From positions 2,914,001 through 2,978,000 of the forward strand of contig JADWQD010000004.1 in the NCBI GenBank assembly GCA_016110215.1: 64,000 nucleotides of DNA, written 5' to 3'. A model generated the notes under the pieces. That model did not search any database. It was not told where the DNA came from and saw only the letters and a list, made by a program, of their open reading frames with translations. Positions within the stretch are counted from its first letter, which is position 1. Every line of letters begins with the position of its first letter. The position numbers were made by a program, and so were the translations under genes. This stretch comes from Capronia americana. Its lineage: Eukaryota; Ascomycota; Eurotiomycetes; Chaetothyriales; Herpotrichiellaceae. Shown here in pieces: positions 1 to 9,890 of the stretch.

Positions 1-1569
1 TCACGTCCAGAAGCCCCCCGAGCTTGTGGTGGCAGTTTGACGCACCCATTCGGCACCACTGGCATGTCACCCGAGCAGCACGACTCGTTCGAGATACTCA
101 GGCTCAAAATGGGCGTCAAGCTCTCTGGCATCTTCCACTCCGAGTTCTGGGACAGACTTGTCCTGCAGGCCAGCGCCGACGAGCCAGCGGTCCGACATGC
201 CGTTGCGGCAATTGGCTCCGCCTACCGAAGTGATCGGCTTGCGAGGGACGACTATGACCACGACCACGACCACAGCAGCGATCGTGAAGCTGTCTCGAAC
301 AACAAAATGGACACCGAAGGCACCCGTGCGCTGCTGGAGTATAACATGGCGATTCGGTGTCTTACGGCGCACCTGAACCGCACGGATATCTGCTCCCTCC
401 GCGTGGCGCTCATCACCTGCATGCTGTTCATCTGCTTCGAATATCTCCGCCGAAACCTGCGCACGGGGGATACTCACTTGGTGAACGGCCTGCGGCTCCT
501 CCGCGACATCCAAACCCGCCGGGGACCTCCTGGAGGAGATGGTGCATTGGTCGTGGGAAACGCGCCCGACTGTCTTGACGACTATATCGTCGAAGCGTTT
601 GCGCGGCTGAACCTCCAGTGCGCTCTGTTCGGCCTGGGCTCGCCGTTTACGGAGACTCCTCGCCGCCGGCGGGAAGGCCTGTTCTCCTTCGAGATCCCCT
701 CCGCGTTCGAGTCCGTACAGCAGGCGCGACGCCAACTCGACGAACTCCTCAGCGGGACGTATCATTTATTACTGCAGCGTTGCTGCCAGAGCGAGCGAAG
801 CGACAGTCGCAGGAGGGATCCCGACCGAAACCCCAACGTCTTCCATCGTGACCAACTGGAGCTGAAGTCCAGACTCGCGCGCTGGCTGCACACGTACGAC
901 ACGACGCTGGCGCGATCGAAGCCCAACCTCACCATCACGCTAGCATACATGGTCCTCCGGATGTACCACACCATGGCCACCGTCATCGCGTCGGTGTGCC
1001 ATCCCCTGGCCCGCGAGTCCGACTTTGACCAGCACACCGCGGCCTTCGTCTCGATCATCGAGCAGGCCATCGACCTGTCGGAAAAGGCAGAGCTGCACAT
1101 ATCAATGTCCCAGCGGGGATCACGCTTCGCGAAGCAGAAGAAGACCTTCACCGTCGACATGGGATACATCCCCGTGCTGTACTACACGGCGCTGAAGTGC
1201 CGCGTGCCGCGCATCCGGCGACAAGCGGCGAAACTGATGGAGGCGTCTCCTCATCGCGAAGGCATCTGGGACGGCGCGTTCGCGGCCGCCATTGCGCGGC
1301 GAGTCGTGGGGATCGAGGAGGGCGAGTACTTTGCCGGGTTTGACGTCGATGGGGAGTTTGATGTTTTCGCGGTGCCGTCGCCGGGAGACTGGTCGAGCTT
1401 GCCGATCTTGCCGGAGGAGTCGAGGATATATCAGGTCAATGTGATTCTGCCGGAGGAGGGCCTGGCAAATACGGTAGTACAGTGTATTCGGCGCCGATGG
1501 GATGCTCAGCATTGCGGGTGGCACGTGGAAAGGAGGGATTACAGCGTCACTTCGGCATTCAGGCATTGA
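1..1569 (+). CDS. Zn2Cys6-type fungal transcription factor, C-terminal part, truncated by the left edge
   Basis: The frame is open from base 1 to a TGA at 1567-1569, so the 5' end lies outside the window; the first internal ATG is at 64. The product resembles the regulatory C-terminal half of fungal Zn2Cys6 regulators. Near its start is the recognisable block LSGIFHSEFWDRLVLQAS followed by EPAVRHAVAAIGS, which in such proteins opens the fungal-specific regulatory region after the zinc cluster and linker. A His/Asp-rich stretch (DYDHDHDHSSD) follows. No zinc-cluster cysteines are visible, as expected if that exon is upstream. Regulatory target unknown. The AG at 34-35 could be an intron acceptor, so the first few in-frame codons may not be exonic. 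Family assignment is good; exact 5' structure is unknown. Confidence 0.8.
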   Translation, partial: SRPEAPRACGGSLTHPFGTTGMSPEQHDSFEILRLKMGVKLSGIFHSEFWDRLVLQASADEPAVRHAVAAIGSAYRSDRLARDDYDHDHDHSSDREAVSNNKMDTEGTRALLEYNMAIRCLTAHLNRTDICSLRVALITCMLFICFEYLRRNLRTGDTHLVNGLRLLRDIQTRRGPPGGDGALVVGNAPDCLDDYIVEAFARLNLQCALFGLGSPFTETPRRRREGLFSFEIPSAFESVQQARRQLDELLSGTYHLLLQRCCQSERSDSRRRDPDRNPNVFHRDQLELKSRLARWLHTYDTTLARSKPNLTITLAYMVLRMYHTMATVIASVCHPLARESDFDQHTAAFVSIIEQAIDLSEKAELHISMSQRGSRFAKQKKTFTVDMGYIPVLYYTALKCRVPRIRRQAAKLMEASPHREGIWDGAFAAAIARRVVGIEEGEYFAGFDVDGEFDVFAVPSPGDWSSLPILPEESRIYQVNVILPEEGLANTVVQCIRRRWDAQHCGWHVERRDYSVTSAFRH

Positions 1570-1755
1570 GGCCTTTGAGGATCTTTTGTCCACAGCGTTT
1601 CTCATTCAAAGACTGCGGATTCGATGCAAGGTTCTTTCCTTGCAGTGAGTGCCTGGCTAGAAGTACTGTTGTCCAATGGGTTCCCCGTCAACCTTGAGGA
1701 CGGTGTCTGGGTGACCCATCCAGCGGCCTCCCGCTTCGATCGTTGGTAGGCCTGA

Positions 1756-3314
1756 TCAGATGGCAACCCCCTTCGGCGCGACAGCTACGTTCCTCTCCAG
1801 GGTAGTCGCCTCATCGGGGACCTTTCCTTCAGTCTTCAGCTTCTCTTCCACTTTCTCGTTCCACTCCAGCAAGTGCAGAGCCAGTCCCTCTAGAGTGGTA
1901 TGTCCTGGGTTATAACCCAAATCTTTCCTTGCTCGGGAATCATCGTAAATGACGTACAGAGTCGAGTAGTTGAACATGGCGGGCTGAAGCATTGTGAGAT
2001 CATAATTGGTGACCCGAGGCAGAAAACCGAGATAACTGCGCTGCAGGACGATGTACCCTTCCAAGAGGTAGGAAATCAGGAGAAGTAAGATAGGCGGAAC
2101 CGGGGTGAATTTCATGGGCGTTTTGGGGTGAGCCAGCGTGCTCAGCAAGCGGTACAGGTCAGTATACCGAAACGGCGGGCTAGGGTCGCTGACACAGTAG
2201 GCGCGCCCGCCAACGTCCCGGCCCTCAAGCAGACGTGCTTCGTACAGTAGGTGAGCGAGAGAGACGTTCTGCGCAGAGACATATTGTAGAACGATTGGGA
2301 AAAGCCAGCTATCGCTCAGAGGAAACCGTCAGCCATCCGCCATAGCACAGGACCGAAGGGACATTGACTCACGTTTGAAGACCGCCTCGTCTGATATAGT
2401 CGTAGACCACAGCATTCCGATTTTCGGCTCCATGTCCGTAGATGGCGTGCCCAGGTCTGATAGCACCGGTCCTGAACCCTGCTTCCTTGTCGTCCGCGTC
2501 CGTTACCAACTTCTCAGCCACTGCTTTAGAATAGGCGTAACAGCCTGCAAAGTTTTCCAGTTCATCCAGCGACGGAGGTTCTGCGTTCTCCAATATCTGG
2601 ACGAAGTGCTTAGGGTACCTTCGCCATGGCGGAAACAGGAAATTAGTCGGCTTGATGCCTATGCTGCCGGACGAGGTGGCGATAAAGATGTCGCATCCCG
2701 CCGACCTGGCGGCATCAAGCACGTTTCTGGTGCCTTCGACATTCACTTTCATGTATGGGCCGAGGAAATCTGCCTTGCGATAGCCGGCATGGATGTAGGC
2801 AGCAGTGTGAAAGACGGTCAGTGGCAGGTGGGCGATTTCGGACGGCCACGGAGAATTGAAGACCTTTTCGACAGCGGCACGATCGGTGATGTCGGCTTTG
2901 AAGTACGAAACATTATGTTGGACGGCCAACTCGCGGCAGGGAGGCTGGAGATCGACAATGCGAATGGCAGCGGGGTTTTGGCCTCGCATGATCAGGTGCT
3001 CGACCATCCAGCCGCCGACAAGACCTTTGGCGGTCAGACGAGTGGAGCGTGATTATGTGCGGTTGAGGCCACCCACCTGATCCTCCGCACACAACATATC
3101 TTCTATTCTGCTTTGGAGGCAGATATTTCTTGAAGTCAGGCCTGTCTTTGCGGCATTTCTCGTAGGCGTTTCGAATGACTTCGTCTGTCCAAGGTTCACC
3201 CGCCAGCTTTTCAGCCTCGTCCGGGGTGGTGGACAGTACGCTGTTGATGTGATAAAACCAGGCGCTCAAGGCAAAGCCAACGATGAATGCGAGGAGAGCG
3301 AATTGGAGGCTCAT
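1756..3314 (-). CDS. 3beta-hydroxysteroid / sterol-4alpha-carboxylate 3-dehydrogenase-like SDR (ERG26-like)
   Basis: Three exons on the minus strand, 3314-3077, 3024-2373 and 2314-1756, joined by introns of 52 and 58 nt, give 482 aa. Residues 4-21 form an N-terminal membrane anchor. The Rossmann glycine motif CGGSGLVGG (residues 76-84) is created exactly at the first splice junction, which supports the model. The catalytic Tyr-x3-Lys is Y242/K246 in GCYAYSKAVAEK. A second hydrophobic stretch (PPILLLLISYLLEGYIVL) lies in the C-terminal third. The family oxidises 3beta-hydroxysteroids; ERG26 acts in C-4 demethylation of ergosterol precursors at the ER. It is longer than yeast ERG26, so it may be a paralogue with another steroid or triterpenoid substrate. 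It is transcribed divergently from an ERG2 gene 564 bp away, which favours a sterol role. Confidence 0.85.
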
Positions 3315-3878
3315 TTTGCCCTGTGGTCAAGACGGTCGAACGTGAGGTGCTGAAGTCAACAACAAGACGATGTTGAAGGAGGCTTTGGGGGCAGCCTGAT
3401 CGTTTATGTATTTCTGTCGCTCTCGTTCCCGCATGCTGTGTACACAAATCTTGCTCGTGAGGTTCATCATGATTGGGCAATGCGTGGACAAGACGAGGGA
3501 CGCTGGCCGCCTGATGTAGGCGAGTTCGCCGCGTCTGTTTCCGGCTTGGTGTACGAGACTTCGTACCTGTTGACAGATCGCCTTTTCTACACAGTATGTA
3601 CCTACACTACATGATGAGCCTCCAGGTACCGATCTCTTCGTGCAGTTCAGACGTGGAGTACCGCCCGGTGGCTGGTGTTGGCGACAAGAAATCCTGCATG
3701 GCTTTCACGTGCCTAGTATTTTCTAGTCAAAGACTTACATCCCCCCCACTCTCGCTCCTTGGTCGGAAGGTGGCTTTCCGGATCACGCTCTCTATGCCCA
3801 TCGACATAAGTTCGGGATCATCATGCGTTTCTGTCTAGCAGCTGTTTAAAGGTCTTTCGATAGGCTACCAAAGGTACA
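3315..3878. promoter_or_regulatory. Shared divergent promoter of the two sterol-type genes
   Basis: The 564 bp between the start codons of the ERG26-like gene (minus) and ERG2 (plus) must hold both promoters. It contains one CACGTG E-box at 3706-3711 and a C-run at about 3745. I could not recognise a convincing sterol-regulatory (SREBP/SrbA) element. No gene is visible here. Confidence 0.5.
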
Positions 3879-4681
3879 ATGGGCAACACTACTGCGGAAA
3901 CATCCAACGTCGCGTGGAAATGGTCAATCAGACTGCTGGTCCTGGCTCTGCTGGCTGGGTTGTACGCATGGGCTGATTCGGTCAAGGTACGAGTTTTCAG
4001 TATAACTCCCTGTCGCTCTCTTAGGCTGACGCGGCTGGTCTACATCGATAGTCCAGGTGGTATATCTTCGACCACGTCGAGCTGCAGAAGCTGGTCGACG
4101 AAAGTCTGCTCCTGTATCCCAACTCAACAGCGGGCGTGGCTCACAACATCGTTTCGACCCTTCGCGAATTACACGGACCTGCACTTATCGGCATTGATCC
4201 CTTCCCAGATGCTGATCCGAGCAAGCATGACATCTCACCCATTTCGCCATATCCCGAGCAATGGATGTTCAACAACGCCGGGGGTGCGATGGGTTCGATG
4301 TACATCATCCACGCTAGCATCACCGAGTACCTGATCATCTTCGGCACGGCTCTCGGAACCGAGGGTCACTCTGGCCGGCACACAGCGGACGACTACTTCA
4401 TGATCCTCGAAGGCGAGCAGTGGGCGTACCCAGCCCACTCACTGACACTCGAGCGGTATCCTAAAGGCAGCATGCATCATCTTCGCAGGGGCGAGGTCAA
4501 GCAGTACAAGATGCATCGCGGGGCCTGGGCATTAGAACTGGCTCAAGGATGGATCCCTCCGATGCTCCCATTTGGGCTGGCAGACACGGTCTTCTCGACG
4601 CTGGATTTCCCTACATTTGCCCGCACGGCGTGGTTGACGGGCCAGAAAATGATCGGCTGTCTACTCGTTGGCAAGATCTAG
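3879..4681 (+). CDS. erg2: C-8 sterol isomerase (ERG2 / sigma-1-receptor family)
   Basis: Two exons, 3879-3986 and 4052-4681, with a 65-nt intron (GTACGA...GATAG) give 245 aa. The enzyme moves the C8-C9 double bond to C7-C8 in ergosterol synthesis in the ER membrane. The N-terminus carries one membrane segment (residues 17-31). Family hallmarks are present: VELQKLV, WMFNNAGGAMGSMYIIHASI, EYLIIFGTALGTEGHSGRH, ADDYFMILEGEQW and ELAQGWIPPMLPFG. Length matches fungal ERG2. The intron acceptor was chosen because it is the only AG that keeps the WYIFDHVELQKL frame. It is divergent from the ERG26-like gene and ends 44 bp from the convergent acetyltransferase. Whether it is the housekeeping copy or a duplicate cannot be judged from this window. 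Confidence 0.95.
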
Positions 4682-4725
4682 ATCGCATGTGGGGCAGCTC
4701 TCAGGGTTGTCAGGAAGAAGATTTC

Positions 4726-5613
4726 TCACACGACAATGGCATCTTGATCTCCCGCCTCCAGAGGTACCTTTCCACTATCGCCTTGGGCCTTGGCCAGCCG
4801 GACCATGACGATCTGCGCGTACCATCCATCCTCTCTGAGAGGGTCCGTCACCAGCCTCTTGTCCTCGAATTCTTGACCCTTATCCCCGCCATTGTCCCAT
4901 CTCTTGAGGTCGATCCAGATTTCTGCCCCGGGCCATTGCGTCTTCCTGAAACCAACGGCCTCGTACACGCTCATACCAGCAGGGCTCGCCTCCAGCATGG
5001 TGGGCAAACCTAGATCATCGGCCTCCCGACACGCATGACGCATGAGCATACCGCCCGCACCGCGACGTTGGTGTGCAGGGTCTGTGTACAGAAGGTCAAT
5101 GAGCATATGCGTGCCGAGAGCCTTCATTCCATGCTTGCGGGCGTCCACCAATGGCCCGACGAAGGCATTACTCAGCGCCTCGTTCTCATATGTCAACCCG
5201 TGTACGACTTTGAGCTGCCCTGGATCATCAATGACTTCCTGAGTACCGCTGTCTGGATGTAGGCCTCCTTCGGGGACGAGATAGTACTTGATTGCAGCAA
5301 TGACACGCCCACGTGGCCTTTCTGAGTCCTGGTCCGTGGCGGTTCTGGCCCCTTGGTCATCCGGGCCAGCGTCATCCTCCAATTCATCATCGATCGCGAC
5401 AACGAATCGACATTGTGGCTCATTCCGCAGAGAATGCGTGTGCCGGTCGAGGTATTTCTGGGTTATGAGGGGATGTGAACTGTCGGGGCCGTAATATACT
5501 GTCTGCATGAGTTCGAGGGTCATCCATGCCGCGAAATGGATTCGTGCAATGGCAGGTAGAAGCTTGACATCCGAGGCACGATCTCGCGAAAGCGTGTATA
5601 GAAGTACCGTCAT
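4726..5613 (-). CDS. GNAT-family N-acetyltransferase
   Basis: A single-exon frame of 295 aa starting at ATG 5613-5611. The C-terminal half contains the GNAT acetyl-CoA binding core: IDLLYTDPAHQRRGAGGMLM (QRRGAG is the Q/R-x-x-G-x-G/A loop) followed by CREADDLGLPTMLEASPAG and YEAVGFRK. An acidic insert (ELEDDAGPDDQGARTATDQD) sits in the middle. Members transfer acetyl from acetyl-CoA to amines on small molecules or proteins; this architecture is common among uncharacterised fungal GNATs. No membrane segment or signal peptide is seen. It is tail-to-tail with ERG2. Substrate unknown. Confidence 0.88.
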   Translation of the reverse strand: MTVLLYTLSRDRASDVKLLPAIARIHFAAWMTLELMQTVYYGPDSSHPLITQKYLDRHTHSLRNEPQCRFVVAIDDELEDDAGPDDQGARTATDQDSERPRGRVIAAIKYYLVPEGGLHPDSGTQEVIDDPGQLKVVHGLTYENEALSNAFVGPLVDARKHGMKALGTHMLIDLLYTDPAHQRRGAGGMLMRHACREADDLGLPTMLEASPAGMSVYEAVGFRKTQWPGAEIWIDLKRWDNGGDKGQEFEDKRLVTDPLREDGWYAQIVMVRLAKAQGDSGKVPLEAGDQDAIVV

Positions 5614-6469
5614 CTTGCTCAGTCAAGTTCTTCAACCTCCTGCTTCATTAAGTCCTGTATCGGCTCGGGTTCCGTCGCTGCCAGCTGCGTGCTTTTGAGG
5701 TATCCAGCAGTGCACACCCTTGAGTAATCGCAATGGTATATTCTGCAACGCAACACGACTCTACACCTGGGTGACAGACTGGTAGAGCCTCATTTGAATG
5801 TGCTTGAAAATTTTCGTTGGTGTCACGTACCGACCATTGCTCACTTTGGCCTCAATGCGACGTCGGATGCGGAAAAGGGCCGGTCTCCATTCAGGCTTCG
5901 ATGGAGCAGGAGCAATAGAGACCCCAAATGCTGCGGTTGGCGTGTCGTCGACACCCGTACTCCATCTCTTCGGCGTATGTAACAAACAGTTAAGTCGAAT
6001 AATTATTACGACTTTAGGATAGCTTGAGATGGTGCTACAAAGTCCATTGTCAGCATTGGTTGACGCAAGCCAAAGACTTGCTCCTCTTTCAACACGTGTT
6101 GAACTGATCTCTGAATCTCCGAAGACCTGTCACTTGTTACTTGTTACTTGTTCTGCAGGTGCAAATTAAAATCCAGCTTTCTCGAAGATGGCAATCTCGC
6201 AAGGTACAGAACTGCGTCTCGTCTGGGCCAATCACCAGCACCTCAACCATCAATGCCCATTCGGTTCAGCTTCATACGAGCTTCCCGCAATTTTGGATAC
6301 TTGCATGCGAGATGATCGTACAGCATTCTGCAGAAAAAGCATGACCCTCCTGATGAGTCTCTCATTCTTCATCCTCTGAGTTCACAAATACAAATGAACC
6401 CCCAGATCGCATCCAATGTCTAGTTACACATGGCCGTGAGCCGTCCGCTCACTTTCTATTCGGCTCGCC
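5614..6469. other. Divergent intergenic region, no gene seen
   Basis: This region separates the 5' ends of the acetyltransferase (minus) and the secreted nuclease (plus). It holds a 16-bp palindrome at 6088-6103 and a 7-nt unit (acttgtt) repeated three times at 6132-6152. Small open frames here have no recognisable features. Confidence 0.6.
6088..6103. promoter_or_regulatory. 16-bp perfect palindrome with an E-box core
   Basis: The sequence ttcaacacgtgttgaa is its own reverse complement, with CACGTG at 6093-6098. It lies 367 bp upstream of the secreted nuclease start codon. CACGTG is the classic bHLH binding core; a role here is inference. Confidence 0.45.
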
Positions 6470-8332
6470 ATGAAGCTCGCTGACATTCTTGCCCGTGCCA
6501 CTGCTGCCGCTCTCTCATTGTCCCTTGCCACAGCACAAACCATAGCTCAAATCAACGGCAACAGGTTCATCTCGCCTTTCCGCAACCAGAATGTCTACAA
6601 CGTCACAGGTTTAGTCACCGCGACCGGGCCAAATGGACTCTGGATCCGCTCTACGACGCCAGACTCGGATATTCGCACCTCGGAATCCATCTACGTCTTC
6701 GGCAGGATATCCAGTATGAGTAACATCACAGTAGCGGCCGGCGACGTGATCGTTGTCGACGGGCTTGTCTCCGAGTATCGCTCCAACCCGGCGTACCTGT
6801 ACTTGACCGAGATATCTCGCCCCACCAACGTCAAGGTGATATCGCGCAGCAACCCGGTCAGGGCCGTCGTTCTGGGCAGACAGGACACCAGCCCGCCCAC
6901 GGAGCAATACACGTCGCTCGACGATGGAAATGTATTCACCGTGCCAAACAACGCAAGCCAGATCTCGACCGCCAACCCCGTGCTGCAACCATGGGCGTAT
7001 GGCCTTGATTTCTGGGAGAGCCTGAGCGGCGAACTCGTCACCGTCAGGGGCGCCAGCGCCGTGACCAAACCGAACTCGTACAACGAGACTTGGGTCACCG
7101 GGAACTGGAGGAAGACCGGCAAGAACAGCAGAGGGGGCTTGACGCTGATGCCCGGGGACGCCAACCCAGAAGTCATCATCATCGGCGCGCCCCTGGACGG
7201 GACCGTCAACCCCAGCGACATCAAGCTGGGCGACCAGCTCCAGGACATCACGGGCGTCGTCTCCCAGCAATTCGGATACTATTACATTCTCCCCTTGACG
7301 GCACTCAGCGTGACTGATTCGATGTGGCCGGCCCTTCCATCACCGGTAAGCTGGACCTCCACGGGGAGCTGCAGCAAAATCACCGTCGGGCAATACAACG
7401 TCGAGAACCTGGCGGCCAACTCGTCCACCTTGCCGTCCATCGCCGACCACATCGCCTCCTACCTGAACTCCCCGGACCTAGTCTTCCTCCAGGAGATCCA
7501 GGATAACAGCGGCCCAAGGGACGATGGCGTCGTCTCCGCCAACACCACGCTCGAAACCCTCGTCGCGGCGATCGAAGCCGCGGGCGGTGTCTCGTACGCT
7601 TACATCGACATCGACCCCGACAACGACCAGGACGGCGGCCAGCCAGGAGGCAACATCCGCCCTGCATACCTGTACAACCCGGACGTGTTGAACCTGAAGG
7701 ACACCGGCTACCACCCCGCAGGCTCGGCGCTCGACGCCAACGCCGTCCTCCCCGGCCCGACCCTGAAATTCAACCCCGGGCTCATCGACCCCGAGAACCC
7801 GGCATGGGAGGACTCGCGCAAACCCATCGCCGCGCAGTGGGAGACGGTGCGCGACAAGAGCACCCTCTTTACGGTCAACGTGCATTTCACCTCCAAGGGC
7901 GGAAGTTCCACGATCCAAGGAGACCCGCGCGCTCCCGTGAACGAGGGTGTCGACCAGCGCATCGCCCAGGCCATTGTGGCGGGGGAATTTGTGGCGCACA
8001 TTCTGGCGGAGGATCCAACCGCCGCGGTGATCGCGGCCGGGGATTTCAACGAATTCGCATTCGTCGCGCCGTTGGAGACGTTCGTCGCGCGTTCCGGGTT
8101 GGTGAATCTCGACGACGCGGCCGGCATCACGCCCACGGAACGGTACACGTACCTGTTTGAGATGAATAGTCAAGAGTTGGACCATATGTTCGTGAGTCCC
8201 AAGATCGCGGCCGGGTCGTCCGGGGGGGTTGTCAGGCCCGAGTTGAAGCACGTCCATGTGAATACGTGGGTGAGCTACGCGGAGCAGATCTCCGACCACG
8301 ATCCAAGTGTCGCGAGGCTGAATATTTGTTAA
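6470..8332 (+). CDS. Secreted endonuclease/exonuclease/phosphatase-family protein
   Basis: One uninterrupted 620-aa frame with an N-terminal signal peptide (about residues 1-22, ending in LSLATAQ). Residues about 25-290 form an N-terminal beta-rich region of the kind found in bacterial and fungal extracellular nucleases. The EEP catalytic domain runs from about residue 305 to the end: QYNVEN, FLQEIQD (E342 as metal ligand), VNVHFTSKGG, AGDFNEF (D525, N527) and the terminal SDHDP (D609, H610). The family hydrolyses phosphodiesters with Mg2+; this arrangement fits an extracellular DNase/RNase that scavenges nucleic acids. With the secreted nucleoside hydrolase near 19 kb it could supply nucleosides, which is inference. 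Several N-glycosylation sequons are present. Confidence 0.88.
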   Translation: MKLADILARATAAALSLSLATAQTIAQINGNRFISPFRNQNVYNVTGLVTATGPNGLWIRSTTPDSDIRTSESIYVFGRISSMSNITVAAGDVIVVDGLVSEYRSNPAYLYLTEISRPTNVKVISRSNPVRAVVLGRQDTSPPTEQYTSLDDGNVFTVPNNASQISTANPVLQPWAYGLDFWESLSGELVTVRGASAVTKPNSYNETWVTGNWRKTGKNSRGGLTLMPGDANPEVIIIGAPLDGTVNPSDIKLGDQLQDITGVVSQQFGYYYILPLTALSVTDSMWPALPSPVSWTSTGSCSKITVGQYNVENLAANSSTLPSIADHIASYLNSPDLVFLQEIQDNSGPRDDGVVSANTTLETLVAAIEAAGGVSYAYIDIDPDNDQDGGQPGGNIRPAYLYNPDVLNLKDTGYHPAGSALDANAVLPGPTLKFNPGLIDPENPAWEDSRKPIAAQWETVRDKSTLFTVNVHFTSKGGSSTIQGDPRAPVNEGVDQRIAQAIVAGEFVAHILAEDPTAAVIAAGDFNEFAFVAPLETFVARSGLVNLDDAAGITPTERYTYLFEMNSQELDHMFVSPKIAAGSSGGVVRPELKHVHVNTWVSYAEQISDHDPSVARLNIC

Positions 8333-8732
8333 TCAATTAGGGAGAGATCAGATGGGTTGGGTTGGGTTGGGGTTGAGCCAGCGAATGAGCCAGCCAGACA
8401 CTGGATGAGAGAGTTAGTGTATTAGTGTCGGTACTGTACGACTATCGCTACGACTACCAGATAGCAGTCAATGACTGTATGTGTCAGGCGATGAAATAAT
8501 AAATAGCAATGACTGACTGCATCAAGCGATGAAATAAAATCCCAATTCACCACGTCCGTACTGTACTCGTAAGGTGGAGAATGTGTTGCTTGTCCTCCCA
8601 TCTTCTCTCCTTCTTGGCTCGGACAATATCCAACCGAGTTTGTGAGATCTGGAATATGTAAATCTGTAAATCTGTAAAACTCCACCCCTTTTCCCTTCCA
8701 GCCCGGTGTGCCACGCCACACCACAATCACGA
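8333..8732. other. Convergent 3' intergenic region, low complexity
   Basis: Lies between two convergent gene ends. It holds three to four tandem GGGTT units near 8353-8373 and an imperfect direct repeat (c-a-g/a-gcgatgaaataa) at about 8486 and 8522. No gene seen. Confidence 0.5.
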
Positions 8733-9890
8733 TCACGGCGAAACACCTGAATGTGAATGTGAAGCCGGGCCCCGGGTCTCCAAACCAAGCATCCCCGCCA
8801 GCCCGGATTCCTGCAACGCCGGAATCACATCCAGATCCACCCTCAGGGGCGGAAGCGCCCCCAGAGCCTGCTCGTACCACGGAATCCGCTGCCCGTCATA
8901 AATAACCGAAGTCGCGACCATGTCGATCGGGAGGACGCCGGACTTGTAAGGTCCCAGAACCAGTCCCGCTACTGCGGTTTGGTCCGTCACCGCGGTCATG
9001 GGGATGGAGTTGTTCCCCGCTGCTAGGAAGACGTTCGACAGCGTGGCTGTGCCGATGGGCGTCCCGTTGACGGACATGGTCATTGTGAGGTCGCCTACCT
9101 CGAACTGCGAGACGGATGGGTTGGGGATGTAGATTGTTCCGTTTGCGTTGGTGCCGTCCGCCAAGGGCGGGTTGATGATGTGGAATGCCGTTACGTTGAA
9201 GCCCTTGAGCGCGTTGAGACCTGGTAGCAACAGCTCAGCTCAGCTCGTTAGTAAACCGAAAAAGAAATATCGGCAGGGAAGGAAGACCGGGAGGAAGAAA
9301 AGCGAACAGAACAGAGCAGAGCAGGAAGACAGACCTCTCATGGTAATGTTCTTGTTGTACGACACTGTGGTGGCGGGCCATGCTCCCTTATGCAGCTTCC
9401 CTCTCCCCTTGAGATAGATGCTGTATCTGTCGCTTCCAAGCGCCAAACGCGTGTAGTTGTTGAATGCGGCCATGTTGACGATCTGTGTGGTATTGGAGAT
9501 CTGGATTTGCGTACCGTTCTCGGCTTCAGCGCTCGGCACATGGATTCTCGCGAAGGGGTATTGGCAGTCCGGGGCGAGGCAGAGGCTGCCTTCCCACTGG
9601 TCCAGGCTCGCTGATTCGCTGCTGTTGGTCGCAAAAAGTGTGGTCTGCTCCAGGTAGAAGCTGTCCATGCTTGGGGACAAGATAGATTGGCTCGTGACGA
9701 TCAGATCTGCGCGGTTGATTGCGTCTTGAGCCCTGTTGGGGAATGCGACGTAGAGGCTTCTGGATGTCAGCGTGCTGTTGTGTCCTGCATAGGGTCGTAC
9801 TGACATGGGGAATACGATGACAATGGTCACCACGACGAGGATTGCCATAGCATATGCCCACCACCAGGTTTTGCAGTGGCGCTTGATCAT
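8733..9890 (-). CDS. DUF3712-type single-pass membrane protein
   Basis: Two exons, 9890-9335 and 9220-8733, with a 114-nt intron, give 347 aa. A basic start (MIKRHCKTWWWAYA) leads into one transmembrane helix (about residues 12-30). A long extracytoplasmic region with many N-glycosylation sequons follows. The pattern of a transmembrane anchor followed by repeated beta-rich segments (NITMRG-LNALKGFNVTAFHI across the splice, then QFEVGDLTMTMSVNGTPIG) is that of fungal DUF3712 proteins, whose function is unknown. In-frame codons continue upstream of ATG 9890 to a TGA near 9957, so a short upstream exon encoding a cytosolic leader is possible. The donor (GTCTGT) is atypical but the phase and protein continuity fit. 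Confidence 0.75.

Noticed and set aside
1756..4681. Triterpenoid or steroid biosynthetic gene cluster
   Set aside because: No oxidosqualene cyclase, stand-alone P450 or acyltransferase nearby; only two sterol-type genes are present.
7478..8299. 273-codon minus-strand frame
   Set aside because: Entirely antisense to the secreted nuclease; Arg/Asp/Val-rich composition typical of a shadow frame in GC-rich coding DNA.
8353..8373. GGGTT repeats as telomere-like sequence
   Set aside because: Only three to four units, different from the TTAGGG repeat, and flanked by ordinary genes on both sides.
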